Positions 15,101 through 15,178 of a stretch of 15,178 bases of DNA are shown piece after piece. A model generated the notes under the pieces. The model made no database searches, was not told the origin of the DNA, and saw only the letters and a program-made list of their open reading frames with translations. How positions within the stretch are numbered: the first letter of the stretch is position 1; each line of letters starts with the position of its first letter. Both the position numbers and the translations under genes were made by a program. The DNA comes from JBDSLU01 sp039916225 (GTDB lineage Bacteria > Acidobacteriota > Vicinamibacteria > Vicinamibacterales > Vicinamibacteraceae): positions 1 through 15,178 of the forward strand of contig JBDSLU010000464.1 in assembly GCA_039916225.1 (NCBI GenBank). Direction: 5' to 3'.

Positions 15101-15178
15101 CCCTGAGGGCCCGCTAGACCGAAAAGCCGCCCGCGTGACGGCGCCGCGGCGCGCCCAGCGCCGCGCGACGAATGGCGA

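Noticed and set aside
15101..15178. GC-rich palindromic tail of the window, checked for a terminator or gene start
   Set aside because: Short GC-only dyads are present, but none is convincing and no reading frame is supported within 78 bp.

Overview
The window is high-GC bacterial chromosome packed with housekeeping genes. There is no phage, plasmid, insertion sequence or CRISPR array. The combination of futalosine-pathway menaquinone genes, a PSMA-like M28 peptidase, a DUF3667 protein, secreted hydrolases and several apparently leaderless starts suggests an Acidobacteriota-type organism (Vicinamibacteria-like). That placement is inferred from gene content and codon bias, not from a marker tree.

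Layout. Positions 1-188 hold no gene. A minus-strand block follows; in transcription order it is a secreted GH3 beta-N-acetylhexosaminidase (3765-1951), a DUF3667 zinc-ribbon membrane protein (1954-1106), tRNA-Arg(ACG), tadA and tRNA-Ser(CGA). A plus-strand molybdenum-cofactor operon (3800-6269) then runs moaB/mogA, a CPBP-family membrane protease and moeA, joined by two GTGA stop/start overlaps. It converges on a Mn/Fe superoxide dismutase (minus, 6932-6336). Divergent from that gene is a secreted M28B (glutamate carboxypeptidase II-like) peptidase (7049-9325). A second minus-strand block, 13319 down to 9359, is mqnD, mqnE, nadA and a SAM methyltransferase. Last, a plus-strand pair at 13422-15100 encodes an exported protein resembling a catalytically dead HtrA/trypsin-fold domain and a secreted alpha/beta-hydrolase esterase.

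How the genes work together. MoaB/MogA adenylylates molybdopterin and MoeA inserts molybdate. MqnE and MqnD are two steps of the futalosine route to menaquinone, and NadA makes the NAD precursor quinolinate, so the central region supports cofactor and respiratory metabolism. TadA sits beside the gene for tRNA-Arg(ACG), the tRNA it edits. The exported GH3, M28 and esterase enzymes fit a polymer-scavenging lifestyle.

No clearly new multi-gene system is visible. The points most worth a second look are a two-copy 51-bp double-hairpin repeat (6282-6332 and 11311-11361), a recurring -10 box exactly 6-7 nt before the start codon (leaderless genes), the tadA/tRNA-Arg(ACG) pairing with an 11-bp inverted repeat around the tadA start, and overlapping divergent -10 boxes between the superoxide dismutase and peptidase genes.
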